The notes under the pieces were generated by a model. It ran no database searches, had not been told where the DNA came from, and saw only the letters and a program-made list of their open reading frames with translations. Positions 19,164 to 28,905 of a stretch of DNA of 29,442 bases are shown here, piece after piece. A program made the translations under genes and the position numbers. The first letter of the stretch is position 1. Every line of letters starts with the position of its first letter. Origin of the DNA: Chara braunii (taxonomy: Eukaryota; Streptophyta; Charophyceae; Charales; Characeae); assembly GCA_003427395.1 (NCBI GenBank), contig BFEA01000102.1:1532731-1562172 (forward strand), in the 5' to 3' direction.

Positions 19164-19189
19164 CATGTATTGAGCAATGGATTTGATTT

Positions 19190-20300
19190 AGCTGCTGCAT
19201 CAGCGTGACCCCATGACCCTACTTCGCAATCAAATTATCCATATGGTGGATCAAAGTTTCTGTGTTGCACCACTTAATTCTATGTATCTCCATACTCAGG
19301 CACATCGTCTTGATTCCTTCATTTTGGGCCTTGAAACCAACTTTCAAATCAGTGACAAAATCATGGCTCGGGCCACACAATTCCAAATCCGCCTTCTGCC
19401 ACCTGCTGCATGACCTATGTTTTGGCATCTCCCTTCAATGATGCACATGTAAATACTACATGTTGGTCATACGGGATCCCCCTCGATAAACATGAAAGTT
19501 TGGATCTTGGCCACCCAGTTATCAATATTTTCATCCTTATAGCCGTTGCATGGGTCAAGGATCTTCATCTTATAACAAAATCCGTCCTCCCTCGCTGCAT
19601 AAAGATAATCCTCATGTGTCCATTTCTCACCCTTACTGCCTTCTTGCCTCTTACCTTCACCGCCTTCTATCTTCTCCTGCGGCGTTATCGTCCCTAATTT
19701 AGAGTGAATAAATCCTTCTTGAATTCTTTGAATTCATCCTTGTCGTCGTACTTCACTTTCAGTTCCATACTCTCACTCAATGCCGTCAAGTGGCTTCTAC
19801 AACATCAAAATTCTGGTTGACCACAATTTCATATTCTCTATCCTCTTTACTTCTCCCATCTGTTGTTGCAGCTCCTCTACCGCCACTTGAATATTGAGAG
19901 GTGGGGAAGCTACCTGGTTCACATTTGCCTGGCTACTTCTATACTCCTCTTGAATGTTAGAAGCTAACATCTTTTATTCTGACAACTTCGTTGCCAACTT
20001 TGCATCTCCTTCTCCTCTTCCTTCACCTTCTCCATGGCCTTAGCCAAATCCACCCGTCTCTTTTTCCGCTCCATCTTTTTCCTCTATGGTTCTGCCAGTC
20101 GATCAGCAACGGTCACAATGGGGGGCCCAATTCCAACTCTCTGGCCTGATCGCCGCCGCTGGAGGCTTCTCCCTGTCATCCTCCTTTCTTCTCTTCTCCT
20201 TCTTCTTCTTCACTCTCTTCCCTTGCATCCTCTTCTCCAAGTTTTTATGATTTTTTATTTTCCTGCTATTCTTCATATCCTAGATTTGTTGGCTATGAAA
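19190..20300 (-). pseudogene. decayed gag-like stretch of a second LTR retrotransposon
   Basis: No long frame survives, but pieces on the minus strand line up as a gag. From high to low coordinates there is a Lys/Glu-rich helical part (MERKKRRVDLAKAMEKV near 20075), then LNIQVAVEELQQQMGEV, then EKWTHEDYLYAAREDGFCYK. Next comes the capsid-like block DNWVAKIQTFMFIEG (about 19482-19530), followed in another frame by VVFTCASLKGDAKT. A last block reads KAQNEGIKTMCLSMEIHRIK and HHMDNLIAK (19219-19360). Several frameshifts and stops separate them. The family differs from the chromovirus gag at 7344. No zinc knuckle or pol was found. Confidence 0.45.
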
Positions 20301-20700
20301 GTATGTTTTCCGCTAAGATTCGTGATGACCAGGAAGTGCATACAACGCTAGAAACCCAAGGGGAAGAGGGGTTGGAAAAGAACACAGAAGGCTAGGGAAT
20401 GGAGCATGGGGAAATCCTCCATTTTGGCAAGGATAGAACAACAGCCATCACAGGTGGGCCCCACTCCACAACCCCCTAGATTTAGCCTTACACCCTGGCT
20501 TAGACTCTATGCCTACCAACTTGACCCTCGGTTAATCCATCTATGGCTGACCTTAACCCGAATGGACTCAACTACCGGGTTGTGGAAGATTACCGTACTG
20601 GCCACAGGCAGTCGATGACAACCCTCGAAGGTGAATAACCCCTTTCCATCCTAAACAGGATGACGAGGCCAATGGATCCCCACATCCCTTGATCAACGCT
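20301..20700. other. no gene recognised
   Basis: Mixed composition and short unrelated open frames only. Confidence 0.3.
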
Positions 20701-20835
20701 TATACGCACACAGTTTGCTTGCACGCCGGTCAATACCAGGCTAGACAGATTGTGTACCAAGCGTCTGTCGCTCAATGCCCATATTTGGTACTACATGTAA
20801 TTGTCGATCGCATGTGACGTTCAACCTCACGCCCT
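20700..20835 (+). repeat. R3 dispersed repeat, copy 1
   Basis: It aligns in the same orientation with 23998-24130. Shared landmarks are CGCA.ACAGTTTGCT, ACGC..GTCAATA, GGCTAGACAG.TTGT, CGCTCAATGCC and GTTGACCTCTCAACAC/GTTCAACCTCAC. No coding role seen. Confidence 0.55.
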
Positions 20836-21302
20836 GTGCCGTCTTTTGGTCGGAGTGATTGAAACGTGGAAAAAGGCCCTGAAAGAACAACAAATGGGGT
20901 GTGCCAAGGATTTTTGGAAAATTGAGTGTGAGGACACATACAAAACTGAAATCCCTCGTACGGTCCCAGGGTTTAGCGAGAAATGGCCATCGCCGCGCGG
21001 GAAGGAAACAAACGCGAGTGACTTTCAAACGTTCATCTAATCCAAAAAGTATATATGAACTTCCATGCGGGCCACTCGACATCTTTTCGAGCGGAGAAGC
21101 ATGCTGGAAACTCTGACCGAGTGATGCAAGCAAAATAATGATAATGAATGTGTCGTCCTGTGTTGATACATGCGCTGCACCCCTCACCGACTACACGCCA
21201 GACATCCCTGCTTGGGATGATGATATAGTTTGAACTTCGTGGCGACACGAAGGAGGAACGCCTCTGTTGAAATGATGTTCGAAGTTTATTTCAATTAACA
21301 CA
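20836..21302. other. no gene recognised
   Basis: A 148-codon minus-strand frame covers 20741-21187 but shows no family motif and crosses the R3 border. Confidence 0.3.
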
Positions 21303-21465
21303 ATTGTGTCGCATAAGTAGCGATCTGCACAAATGGTAAAACGACTGCCCCGCTGTCTCCAGAATGGGCTCAGTGAAATTGAACTCTCCGTGAAGATGTG
21401 GAATACCAGCGGCTAGACGGTAAGATCAAGTGCACCTTTACTATAGCTTTGCATTGACAACCTTG
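21303..21465 (+). pseudogene. fragment of mitochondrial large-subunit rRNA (nuclear mitochondrial insertion)
   Basis: The fragment matches LSU rRNA domain V around the peptidyl-transferase region. Segments include CTGCACAAATGG, CGACTGCCCCGCTGTCTCC, CTCAGTGAAATTGAACTCTC, CGTGAAGATGTGGAATACCA, GGCTAGACGGTAAGA and TGCACCTTTACTATAGCTTT. GACTGCCCCGCTGTCTCC and GCTAGACGGTAAGA are typical of plant mitochondrial LSU rRNA rather than bacterial or plastid. Only about 160 of ~3,000 nt are present, so it is non-functional. A partial atp6 start 126 bp downstream supports a mitochondrial source. Confidence 0.85.
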
Positions 21466-21590
21466 TAGTGATTTATTTTTCTCTAGCTAGCGAGCCTACG
21501 CCCTTATGCTTTTTTTCCGAGTATATTAGATTGCTTTGGCTTTGAGAGATTGATCATCAAAAGCTCTGTAAAAAGAAACGAGAATTCATA

Positions 21591-21656
21591 ATGGCTTTTA
21601 GTCCACTAGAACAATTTGCTATTATTCCATTGATTCCTTTTCATATAGGAAACTTA
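21591..21656 (+). pseudogene. atp6: 5' end of mitochondrial atp6 (ATP synthase subunit a), truncated
   Basis: ATG at 21591 opens MAFSPLEQFAIIPLIPFHIG, the conserved N-terminus of plant-type mitochondrial ATP6 (PLEQF-I-PLIP-IGN). That protein is the proton-channel subunit of the inner-membrane FoF1 ATP synthase. After codon 22 (near 21656) the match ends, where the family normally continues YFSFTN. The frame closes shortly after, so this is a truncated copy. The 125 bp before it look like a mitochondrial 5' leader. Confidence 0.75.
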
Positions 21657-22611
21657 AACGCACGTGGGATCTCGTTTTCGAATTAATTCCTGGCGCCGCT
21701 AACTGCAGAGCTTGGAATCCGACATGAAAGGCTGCAGTCGGGTTGCTCTTTCTTTAAACTCATCCTTGCCACGTGTCCGGTAGTGGAACCCCCTTTCTCG
21801 ATAACACTCGGTGCGGCGGCAATCGCTGCAGAGAGTATTGGGCTAATGGGGTGCCACTGTCGTCCACGGGATGACAATCAACTCGTCAAAGGACAATAAG
21901 AAGGAATAAGGAGGAAAATGAGTATGGACGATAACAAATCCCGTGCCTACAAACCTTGAACACCTTGTTTCAGGAGGGAAATAATAACGCCCTCTGATCT
22001 TTGCGACGGCTTCTTGTACGTCCCACTCGCATACATGTGGTCGTTCCTCATTATACGAGAAAGGGTGCTGTAGGAGTACGGGAAGTCAGTGCCCAGTCGG
22101 GTCAGCCTAATCAGTCCACATGGTAGAAGCTAACTAGGGACGGGGGTCCATGCAATCCGTCATTTGATCCAATCAAACGAACGACAATTGTCTAGCATTC
22201 ATTCAGGGGGGCGGAGTGAGAAAACAAGAATAAATCATGCATGAAAATCACAACGCATCAAAGTCTCAATCTGTTCCCGTTATCAAAACAACAGTTCAGC
22301 CAATGTATGCAGGGAAGCACTTCTCTCCCAACTTGTCTTTGTGCTCCAACGAGTTTGCCTGGCGAAACCGGATCGTAAAAAGCAAGTGGGGACGAAGATC
22401 ATGCATACATCAATCGTTGTCAACAACACATTCAACTCGTTGCACTCGAAAGAAGTGGGGGAAGAAGGACAAAGTGGCATGACCTCCTTGGCCTCTCAAG
22501 TTCGGCGACGCTCGCTCCTACGAGATCCGATCAAACTAAAAGAGACAAGCGGGGTGCGGATTCGAAAACAAACAGAAGCAAGGGGAGCGCTTCACCATCC
22601 AATCATTCATC
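21657..22611. other. no gene recognised
   Basis: Mixed composition; short frames without motifs. Whether mitochondrial sequence continues past 21656 could not be decided by eye. Confidence 0.3.
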
Positions 22612-22647
22612 GAGAGAGAGAGAGTGAGAGAGAGAGAGAGAGAGAGA
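22612..22647. repeat. (GA)n microsatellite with one interruption
   Basis: GA run broken once by GTGA near 22624. Confidence 0.9.
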
Positions 22648-23997
22648 ACAAGAGTGTTGACGAAGCCGCAACTTGACTGAAGAATTGGACTAAGGAGAAT
22701 GACACAGTGACAAACCCACAAGCGGATCTGAGAAAAACCAGTGTTTTGCCATGAACTTAGCTTCCAAAATGAGAGAAGAACGAAGAACAAGGCGGGCAAG
22801 CCTCCTGCTCAGGCACTGACGATCCCAACCGCCACATACCAACCTCCATTCCACAGCAACCATCACCCCGCCAACTTAGTTTCTACACCGACTTCCTCAG
22901 ATCCCGCAGTCCGTCGTGGCCACCCGGCGCACAGCCTCGCAAAGCGTCAGGACTTTCCGACTCGCCGTTCATCACATCATCTAGCCACTACGTCCCTGAA
23001 GTTGGCTGATGGGTTGAGAGAGATTTTCGGACTCGCTTGCGGATTTTATAGTTGCGAAGGGGGAAGTAGAAGACGAGAGAGAGGGAAGATGAAGGGGTCA
23101 AAGGCAAGGAGGGGGGGAATAGGATTATTCGCCTAGGGAAGGCCATATCGATCCATGCGAGTTCTTCGCAGCCAATCAGATCACAATGTGAGGGGATTAA
23201 TCCTCCTTACACGTTGTCGTATGATGACTTGAAGGCTCTGAGAGGGGATCGGTAGGGACTTCCTGTACGGGGATGAAGGCCGGAACGGGGAGGAGGCGAA
23301 GGCGAAGAACGGTGCGGAGCGGGACCAACATTCAGATGGAGGGAGGGAGAAAGAAGCGCGAAGGAAAAGGGGATGGAAAACAATTACGGGTCAAGGGAAG
23401 AAGGCGTGAAAGTGAAGATGGGTGAAGATGGCTTGGGATATAGCGGGAAGCGGGGGAAGCTTGCATGCATGGTACCGACGCAGAAACAAAAAGGCACCGA
23501 AACAGTTACGCTCTGTCCACCCCAACTCTAAAACAAGTTCAAGATTCAAAAATTCAAAAACAATATCTGCGTGACAAGCGGAACTCCTATGCCTATTCAG
23601 ATTTCATCAGAAAATTCACCGAGCTTTCCGAGTTGGATTTAGGAACACTCATGTACAAGAACGGACACATCATCGGGAAGTGCGGCCACAACTTCCAGAG
23701 TTCCCAACTGCCGAACAACATTCCTAGCGTGCGTAATTCCTATGTAAATTTATTTATTTTCAAGAAAAACAAAGAAAAATTCTGAGAAAACAAAAGTACT
23801 TTGAAGTAGGAGGGCCTCGGCCGCCATTGATTCCATGCGTTACCCGTCTGCCAAAAAGGAGGTACCCGAAGCCCGTTAGGGACCGAAAAGACGAGTAGCA
23901 GAACCTAGGGCTTTGGAAGCTCGTTCAAGCACAGAAGTCGGCACGTCACAGCAGGCTGGGCCCTCAACATTTAAAGTCCCCAGGTCAGCACTTGCAA
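22648..23997. other. purine-rich, no gene recognised
   Basis: The + strand is G/A-rich from about 23040 to 23460. A 106-codon frame at 23465-23785 (contains GHIIGKCGHNFQSS) has no recognised family. Confidence 0.3.
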
Positions 23998-24130
23998 GCA
24001 CGCAGTTTGCTCACACGCTAGTCAATATCAGTCCTTGGGCTAGACAGGTTGTTTAACGAGGGCCCATCGCTCAATGCCTGTGCTTGCTGCTTTACACGAT
24101 TGTCGGGAGCAGGTTGACCTCTCAACACTT
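23998..24130 (+). repeat. R3 dispersed repeat, copy 2
   Basis: Diverged copy of 20700-20835 in the same orientation; see landmarks there. Homology fades before 23995 and after 24130. Confidence 0.55.
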
Positions 24131-24299
24131 AAAAGCTGACCAACCATTGATGACAACAACAAAACGACCACTGCAGGCTGACAAACAAAGAGTCAGAGTC
24201 AGACACAGGATATACAAGGCTAGGGGTGTTGAGAAACTTCACTTCGAGCTTGCTGCCATCCGCAGACACCCATGAGGCGCTTGATCGCACTTGATTCCA

Positions 24300-25160
24300 G
24301 CTGAAGGTACATGCTTGCCACCCCCTTTTCACCTTTTCCTTTGTTCCCGGCCAATCCCAATTTTTTTCTTCACTGTGCCTTCGCCTTCTTTCCCAGCCAG
24401 CCCTTTTCCAAGCATGCCCAAGCATGCCCAAGCACGCCAGCCCATTTACCTTCACCAGCAACTTCATGCACAGTGCGCCTAAGTTGCCGTCCACTGGCGT
24501 GCACCTTGCTTTGACCTGCTTGCACCCGGCTGAATTTGAACTCAGGTCGGCATTTTCATAACCCGGCTAAACTTTCCCCTCGGTGCCCTCATGAGGCACC
24601 CTTTTTTTTGTTGAAATCTCATATTTCTTTTTCCCCCCCTTTCCCTGCTGCCCGCTTTCGTTTCACACTGGCGCTTTCTCGTTACACACGTGCACATCTC
24701 TCCTCCCCTTCACGTGCTGGGGTGTGTGCGTAGGCTTCCTTCAACCTCACGCTGCATCTCACCTCACCTGTGCGTGCTGCCTCTACTTCGTGCGCACACC
24801 TTTACTCTCTCCCACACACCTCCACCACCCCCTGCACACGTTTGCTTCCAAGATCTTCCATGCACGTTGCTGCCTCCTCACATGCTTGCTTTCTCTCTCC
24901 TTGCGCGTTTCTACTTTGCACCCCCTCCTCTCTCACCTTGAGCACCACGCCTGTACGCGTGTGCACTTTCTTTTCATGCACACACACCTCCTTTGGAGGT
25001 GGGCACATTCTCTCCTTTGCATGCTACCTGCTCCCTCCCGGCACACACCTTGCTACTGTACGTGCACGAGCTGCTTCCCTTCATGCGCCCTTCCTTTTCG
25101 CATGTGCGCCTCCTCCTCTACTGCTGCACGCACCTCCGGCCGGCCTTGTCGAAGACAACG
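24300..25160. repeat. pyrimidine-rich low-complexity region
   Basis: C/T-rich on the + strand with recurrent CACGTGC, CACACCTC and TGCACG words. A 185-codon and a 134-codon frame here are Ser/Leu/Pro/Cys/His-rich in two registers, as expected from composition. It lies on the internal side of the minus-strand PBS at 25168-25179, so it could be the leader of a retroelement, but no gag was recognised. Confidence 0.45.
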
Positions 25161-25167
25161 AGAGGAT

Positions 25168-25179
25168 GCTCTGATACCA
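25168..25179 (-). other. perfect primer-binding site for initiator tRNA-Met
   Basis: The + strand reads GCTCTGATACCA, the 3' end of plant initiator tRNA-Met. On the minus strand this is TGGTATCAGAGC, the PBS used by many plant copia and gypsy elements. It predicts an LTR to the right (from about 25180 upward) and an internal region to the left. No matching second LTR or polyprotein was found. Confidence 0.5.
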
Positions 25180-25336
25180 ATCGAAGATCCGTGGATCAAG
25201 ATGCTGAATGCATTCCAGATCCAAGTCCCAACAGCAAGATCCATGCAATATGAGTACAAACAGAACTCAATTACAACTTGAAATGACATGCACAGTTTGG
25301 CGGCTAAGGCCACCAGCAACAACTACGAACAGGTAA

Positions 25337-25338
<2 letters not shown>

Positions 25339-25396
<58 letters not shown>
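25339..25396. repeat. (CT)n microsatellite
   Basis: Pure CT run of 58 bp, directly after CAGGTAAGTTT, which looks like a 5' splice donor; no exon could be recognised before it. Confidence 0.95.
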
Positions 25397-25400
<4 letters not shown>

Positions 25401-26053
25401 TATTGCTGCTGCACTCATCCACACAAAGTTCACGTGAGCTCTCCTAATGTCCATGCCCTCACCTCTCTCTCTTATAGCTATCCTGCTCCTCACTATGGCG
25501 CCCTGCGCCGTCAAATTCTTGCTCGACAGGTACTGTTCATCCAGCCAGCCAGGATCTTGGTGCTGAAAAAGGCTGCAGTGCTTGAATGAACTGAGGCGAA
25601 GAAAGAGGCAGCCCCTAAATGCCAGGCTGCCTATTGTGCTGCCTCCAACATGGCTTCATGGCCCTGCCGCGGCCGGCAAAGATTTAGACTGTTGTGGGCC
25701 TTCCCTGGGACCGAGATGCGACATGACCCCAGGACTGAGCGCACGACGACTCCCTACTGACTGACTGTGAGGGATATCTACAGTTCCAAGGCCTTATCCT
25801 ATGGGATCTCTATTGTCTGCTACAGTATCTACCGAGAAGATCTAAATGCGACACTGTGGTACATAATAAAATAGAATGTGGGGGTGGGCTGCTGATGCAC
25901 GTTAATCCTTCCAATACAATCTGTTTAAAACGTGTACATGTGTTTACCACTTAGCCGCCATGGCCAAGTACCTTGTGGCTTTACTTTTTGATGAAACAAG
26001 AGGAGCATTTCTTTTTTATCTTTGTTTTATTGTCTTTTCCACATGTCATTGAA
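25397..26053. other. no gene recognised
   Basis: Part of it may be LTR of the element predicted from the PBS at 25168-25179. Short frames carry no motifs. Confidence 0.3.
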
Positions 26054-26188
26054 GGCTAGAAATCAAACTGGTGCAGCCATAGCTGCAGCTGTGAAGTTCA
26101 GTAATTAAGACTAGATGGTCATCTGGCTAGAAACGAAACTAGTGCAGTCATAGCTGCAGCTAAGGAATTACGACTGGATGGTCATCTG
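26054..26188. repeat. tandem duplication of a ~70-bp unit
   Basis: GGCTAGAAATCAAACTGGTG (26054) and GGCTAGAAACGAAACTAGTG (26124) open two adjacent copies. Both go through CATAGCTGCAGCT and end AGATGGTCATCT or GGATGGTCATCT. The second copy has small deletions. Confidence 0.85.
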
Positions 26189-28019
26189 CTATTCTGTTCG
26201 TTTGTTGCATGCTAAACAGTGTGGTCGATGGGTGCCCAACTTGGTGAACTTGGGCGGACCTCCTTATGCGTTGTGAGTGGAAAAGAATGCTATTGTTCAT
26301 GAGGATTTTAATCAATCAACCTTGCTGGTGAAGAATTGATAGTGATTACAAGCAAATTCCTAACACAGAGCACAAGCAATGGCAACACACCTTTCTCTTG
26401 CTTCAGCTGTCTTTTATGATCCTCTGTTAAGTATATCGTCTGGTCATAAATGGGATGCACAACCTGCTCAACGACAATCAAAACAAAATGCCAGGAATTG
26501 AGAAAAAAAGGTTATAGAGGAAACAGACGACAACAACATGCCCACAGTTCACAAAAACAGTCTATTTCTTCCTATCCTCCAAATATACATACAGAGAAAA
26601 CTCCCCAGGCGGGGCAATTCATTAAGGTTGAAAACACGCCACCAAGTGAAAACGAACTTTTCACAAACTCAAAAGAACAACCAAACTGACTCGTGAATGC
26701 TACCCACCATAAGACAAATAGTCTCTCCTACCCCCCATGAACCTGGGGAACTGCATCATCAAAAGGGCAATGAAGTTTTAGTCTTCATCTACTCCACAAC
26801 CTGCATCGATCTCCCATAGTTCACTGGGTGCAATGTGCTACCATCACTTGCAAGGGACAAGCAGCCAAAGGTGGTTTGTTGTTTTGCAGGCCTAACTTGC
26901 TTATGGCCACAGCCCCACCCTGAAATGGATGGAACTCCTAGTGCACACATACAATGGCAGCAAGACCATGGAAGATTGCACTGAGCATTTCTTTATTGCA
27001 TGACCAACCCAATCTACCACAGCCTACATCAATCTACATCCCAACTTCCGCCGTCATATCCCCACTACCCTCATTATTGATGCCATGTTCATCTCTCATT
27101 GAAATGCACCTGCACACCAGACATCTAAATTGCACTGCACTATGACCCTCCCCTAGACCTTCCCTCCTTGCTGCGTTAAACCCTTCAACTCGATCACACC
27201 TTGCACCCCAAGCCCCACCACCCAAAACACCTTTCTGCCGCTTATTCCACAACACCATCACCAAACCCAGCCTCTAACCAGTGCAAGTCCTCAGCCCCTT
27301 TCTCCAACCTCAGCTTACTCTAATCCCTATGACCCTGAGCTTCCCCTGCACAGCGATCCAATGGACCTTTCACCCTTCCCCATTGCCCCAGAAACTAACG
27401 TCCGTCGAAAGGACTCAATTGCAGACCACGGGAGGTCATTTCCCTTGAAGACGGTTAGGCCATCAGCAGGCCAACTGCCATAATGCCAGCTGATTCGCTA
27501 GATTTAGGCCAGTTCAGGCAGCCAGCCAGCCCTCCATTGCACAATCTACCAATGTGTTTGTTCCTGCCCCCGCCTCTGCTTTTGTCTTCGGTAGGCCGGG
27601 GTCTGGGCCACCTGGAAGGGATTGCGTACTTGCCTGAGTCCCTACTGGGTCAGGTAGGTGCACAGTCAAGGGCCCAATTTTGGGCCTAGCAGGTAAGCGA
27701 CTCTCAAGTGAAACGCTCTTTCGCATGGTAAATAGATAATAGGACGGGTAGATCAGGTTAGGGATACCAAGTCGATGCTGCTCCAACCACAGATGTCTTC
27801 ACGGACTTCTGCAGATGTTGTGTTTGATGACCGGTCATGCAGATGGACTGATGCAATAAAGTGCCAGTACCACCTCAAGTAACAGCAAGCACCAAAATAC
27901 TCTCACCACTTGCCACATAATCCAAATTTTTCCTAGCCATCTGCTCTCTACCCAGTGGATGAGGTAACCAGATCGCCCCAAGTCAACGCAGTATGTGTCA
28001 AATAGTGCCGGTATCGCGC
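26189..28019. other. no gene recognised
   Basis: About 1.8 kb without a supported gene. The region 26440-27400 is A/C-rich with short frames only. Around 27590-27690 there are GGCC-rich words (GGCCGGGGTCTGGGCC) similar in style to R1, but no alignment was convincing. Confidence 0.35.
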
Positions 28020-28575
28020 TGTCGGCGCAAATACCCTGACAAGGGTATTTGCCGGGGATTTTAAACGTCGGACGCTGTCCGACTTTTTCGTTGAATTGAA
28101 GGACTTGATGAGACTGACGTTTGCCAGAAGTTCATTCAGACTAACCTATGACCGAAAGAGTGAAAGTTTTTGGACTTTAGTCAGGACACTTGTGGCGTCC
28201 GAGAGTGACGGCAGTAAGCGATTGTTCTTCGTTTTGTCGAGGCTGTAGGAGCGTGCGGGCGTTGAAGTACTAAAATCAGACCTATCCTACTAAAAATAAT
28301 GTCGCGCGGCTGCTAAGCCGCGCGATTCAGAGCCTACGAGGCTAATAGGGACCGCTCTACAGGGGTTAAAACCACGACGGTGGCCGAGAGACCCAGCAGC
28401 CTGCTCTGCTAAGAGCTAGAGACTGCCGCGATTGACACACGTGACTAACTGATAGGGCAGGGCCAGCAAGCGAGGCCTGTTAGGCCTCGAGCAGGCGGGC
28501 CTGCAAGACCTCAGGCAGGCAGGGCCTGCAAGGCCGCAGGCAGGAAAGGAGGCTGCTCCTATCACTGATGTGATA

Positions 28576-28669
28576 GGAGCTAGGCCAGTAGGTAACGGTG
28601 CCAGACTTTCGCCCAGCAGATACCGGGATCAAGCCCGGCCGCACGCATCCTACTGGACCAGCTCCTTTT
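28576..28669 (+). ncRNA. tRNA-like core with Pol III boxes A and B (R2 copy 2)
   Basis: Box A TAGGCCAGTAGG (28581-28592) and box B GGGATCAAGCCC (28625-28636) are again 32 nt apart. The middle, CTTTCGCCCAGC, resembles the anticodon loop and 3' stem of tRNA-Glu(TTC), and CCGGGATCAAGCCCGG resembles a T-arm with a loop one base short. A 17-bp closing stem with two mismatches (28576-28592 with 28649-28665) is followed by TTTT. It is a tRNA-derived module rather than a working tRNA. Confidence 0.5.
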
Positions 28670-28822
28670 GGAGAAGCCCACTGAGTGAGGACAGTTGGGC
28701 AGCGCGGCCGATTTCGGCCGTGCGATCTTCGAGATCGCCCAGCTGAAAACAGTCGCGCTGAGATAGCATGACCCCTGTGCAAGGATGACACGCATAAATC
28801 GAGAAATGAATCGAAAATTTTC

Positions 28823-28905
28823 GATCCCAACTGGGATCGAACTCGAATCTGCGGCTTTGGAAACGCGCGGCTGAAAAGCCACGCGGTGGACTGAGGAGTG
28901 ACCGT
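28823..28905 (-). other. possible tRNA-related fragment within R2 copy 2
   Basis: On the minus strand, GAGTTCGATCCC resembles a box B. It is preceded by GCGTTTCCAAAGCC, which could be an anticodon arm, and by a strong hairpin with loop TTTC at 28864-28885. No clean acceptor stem or box A is seen. This segment is absent from copy 1. Confidence 0.2.

Noticed and set aside
20741-21187. 148-codon minus-strand open frame
   Set aside because: No recognisable domain, overlaps the R3 repeat border, no splice or context support.
23465-23785. 106-codon open frame
   Set aside because: No family recognised; AT-rich run-on with Lys/Asn bias; left as non-coding.
24724-25281. 185-codon open frame
   Set aside because: Pyrimidine-rich DNA is open in several registers at once; Ser/Leu/Pro/His/Cys composition, no motif, and it runs through the minus-strand PBS.
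28823-28905. Functional tRNA gene on the minus strand
   Set aside because: Box-B-like word and anticodon-arm-like stretch, but no acceptor stem, no paired T-arm and no box A; kept only as a low-confidence fragment.
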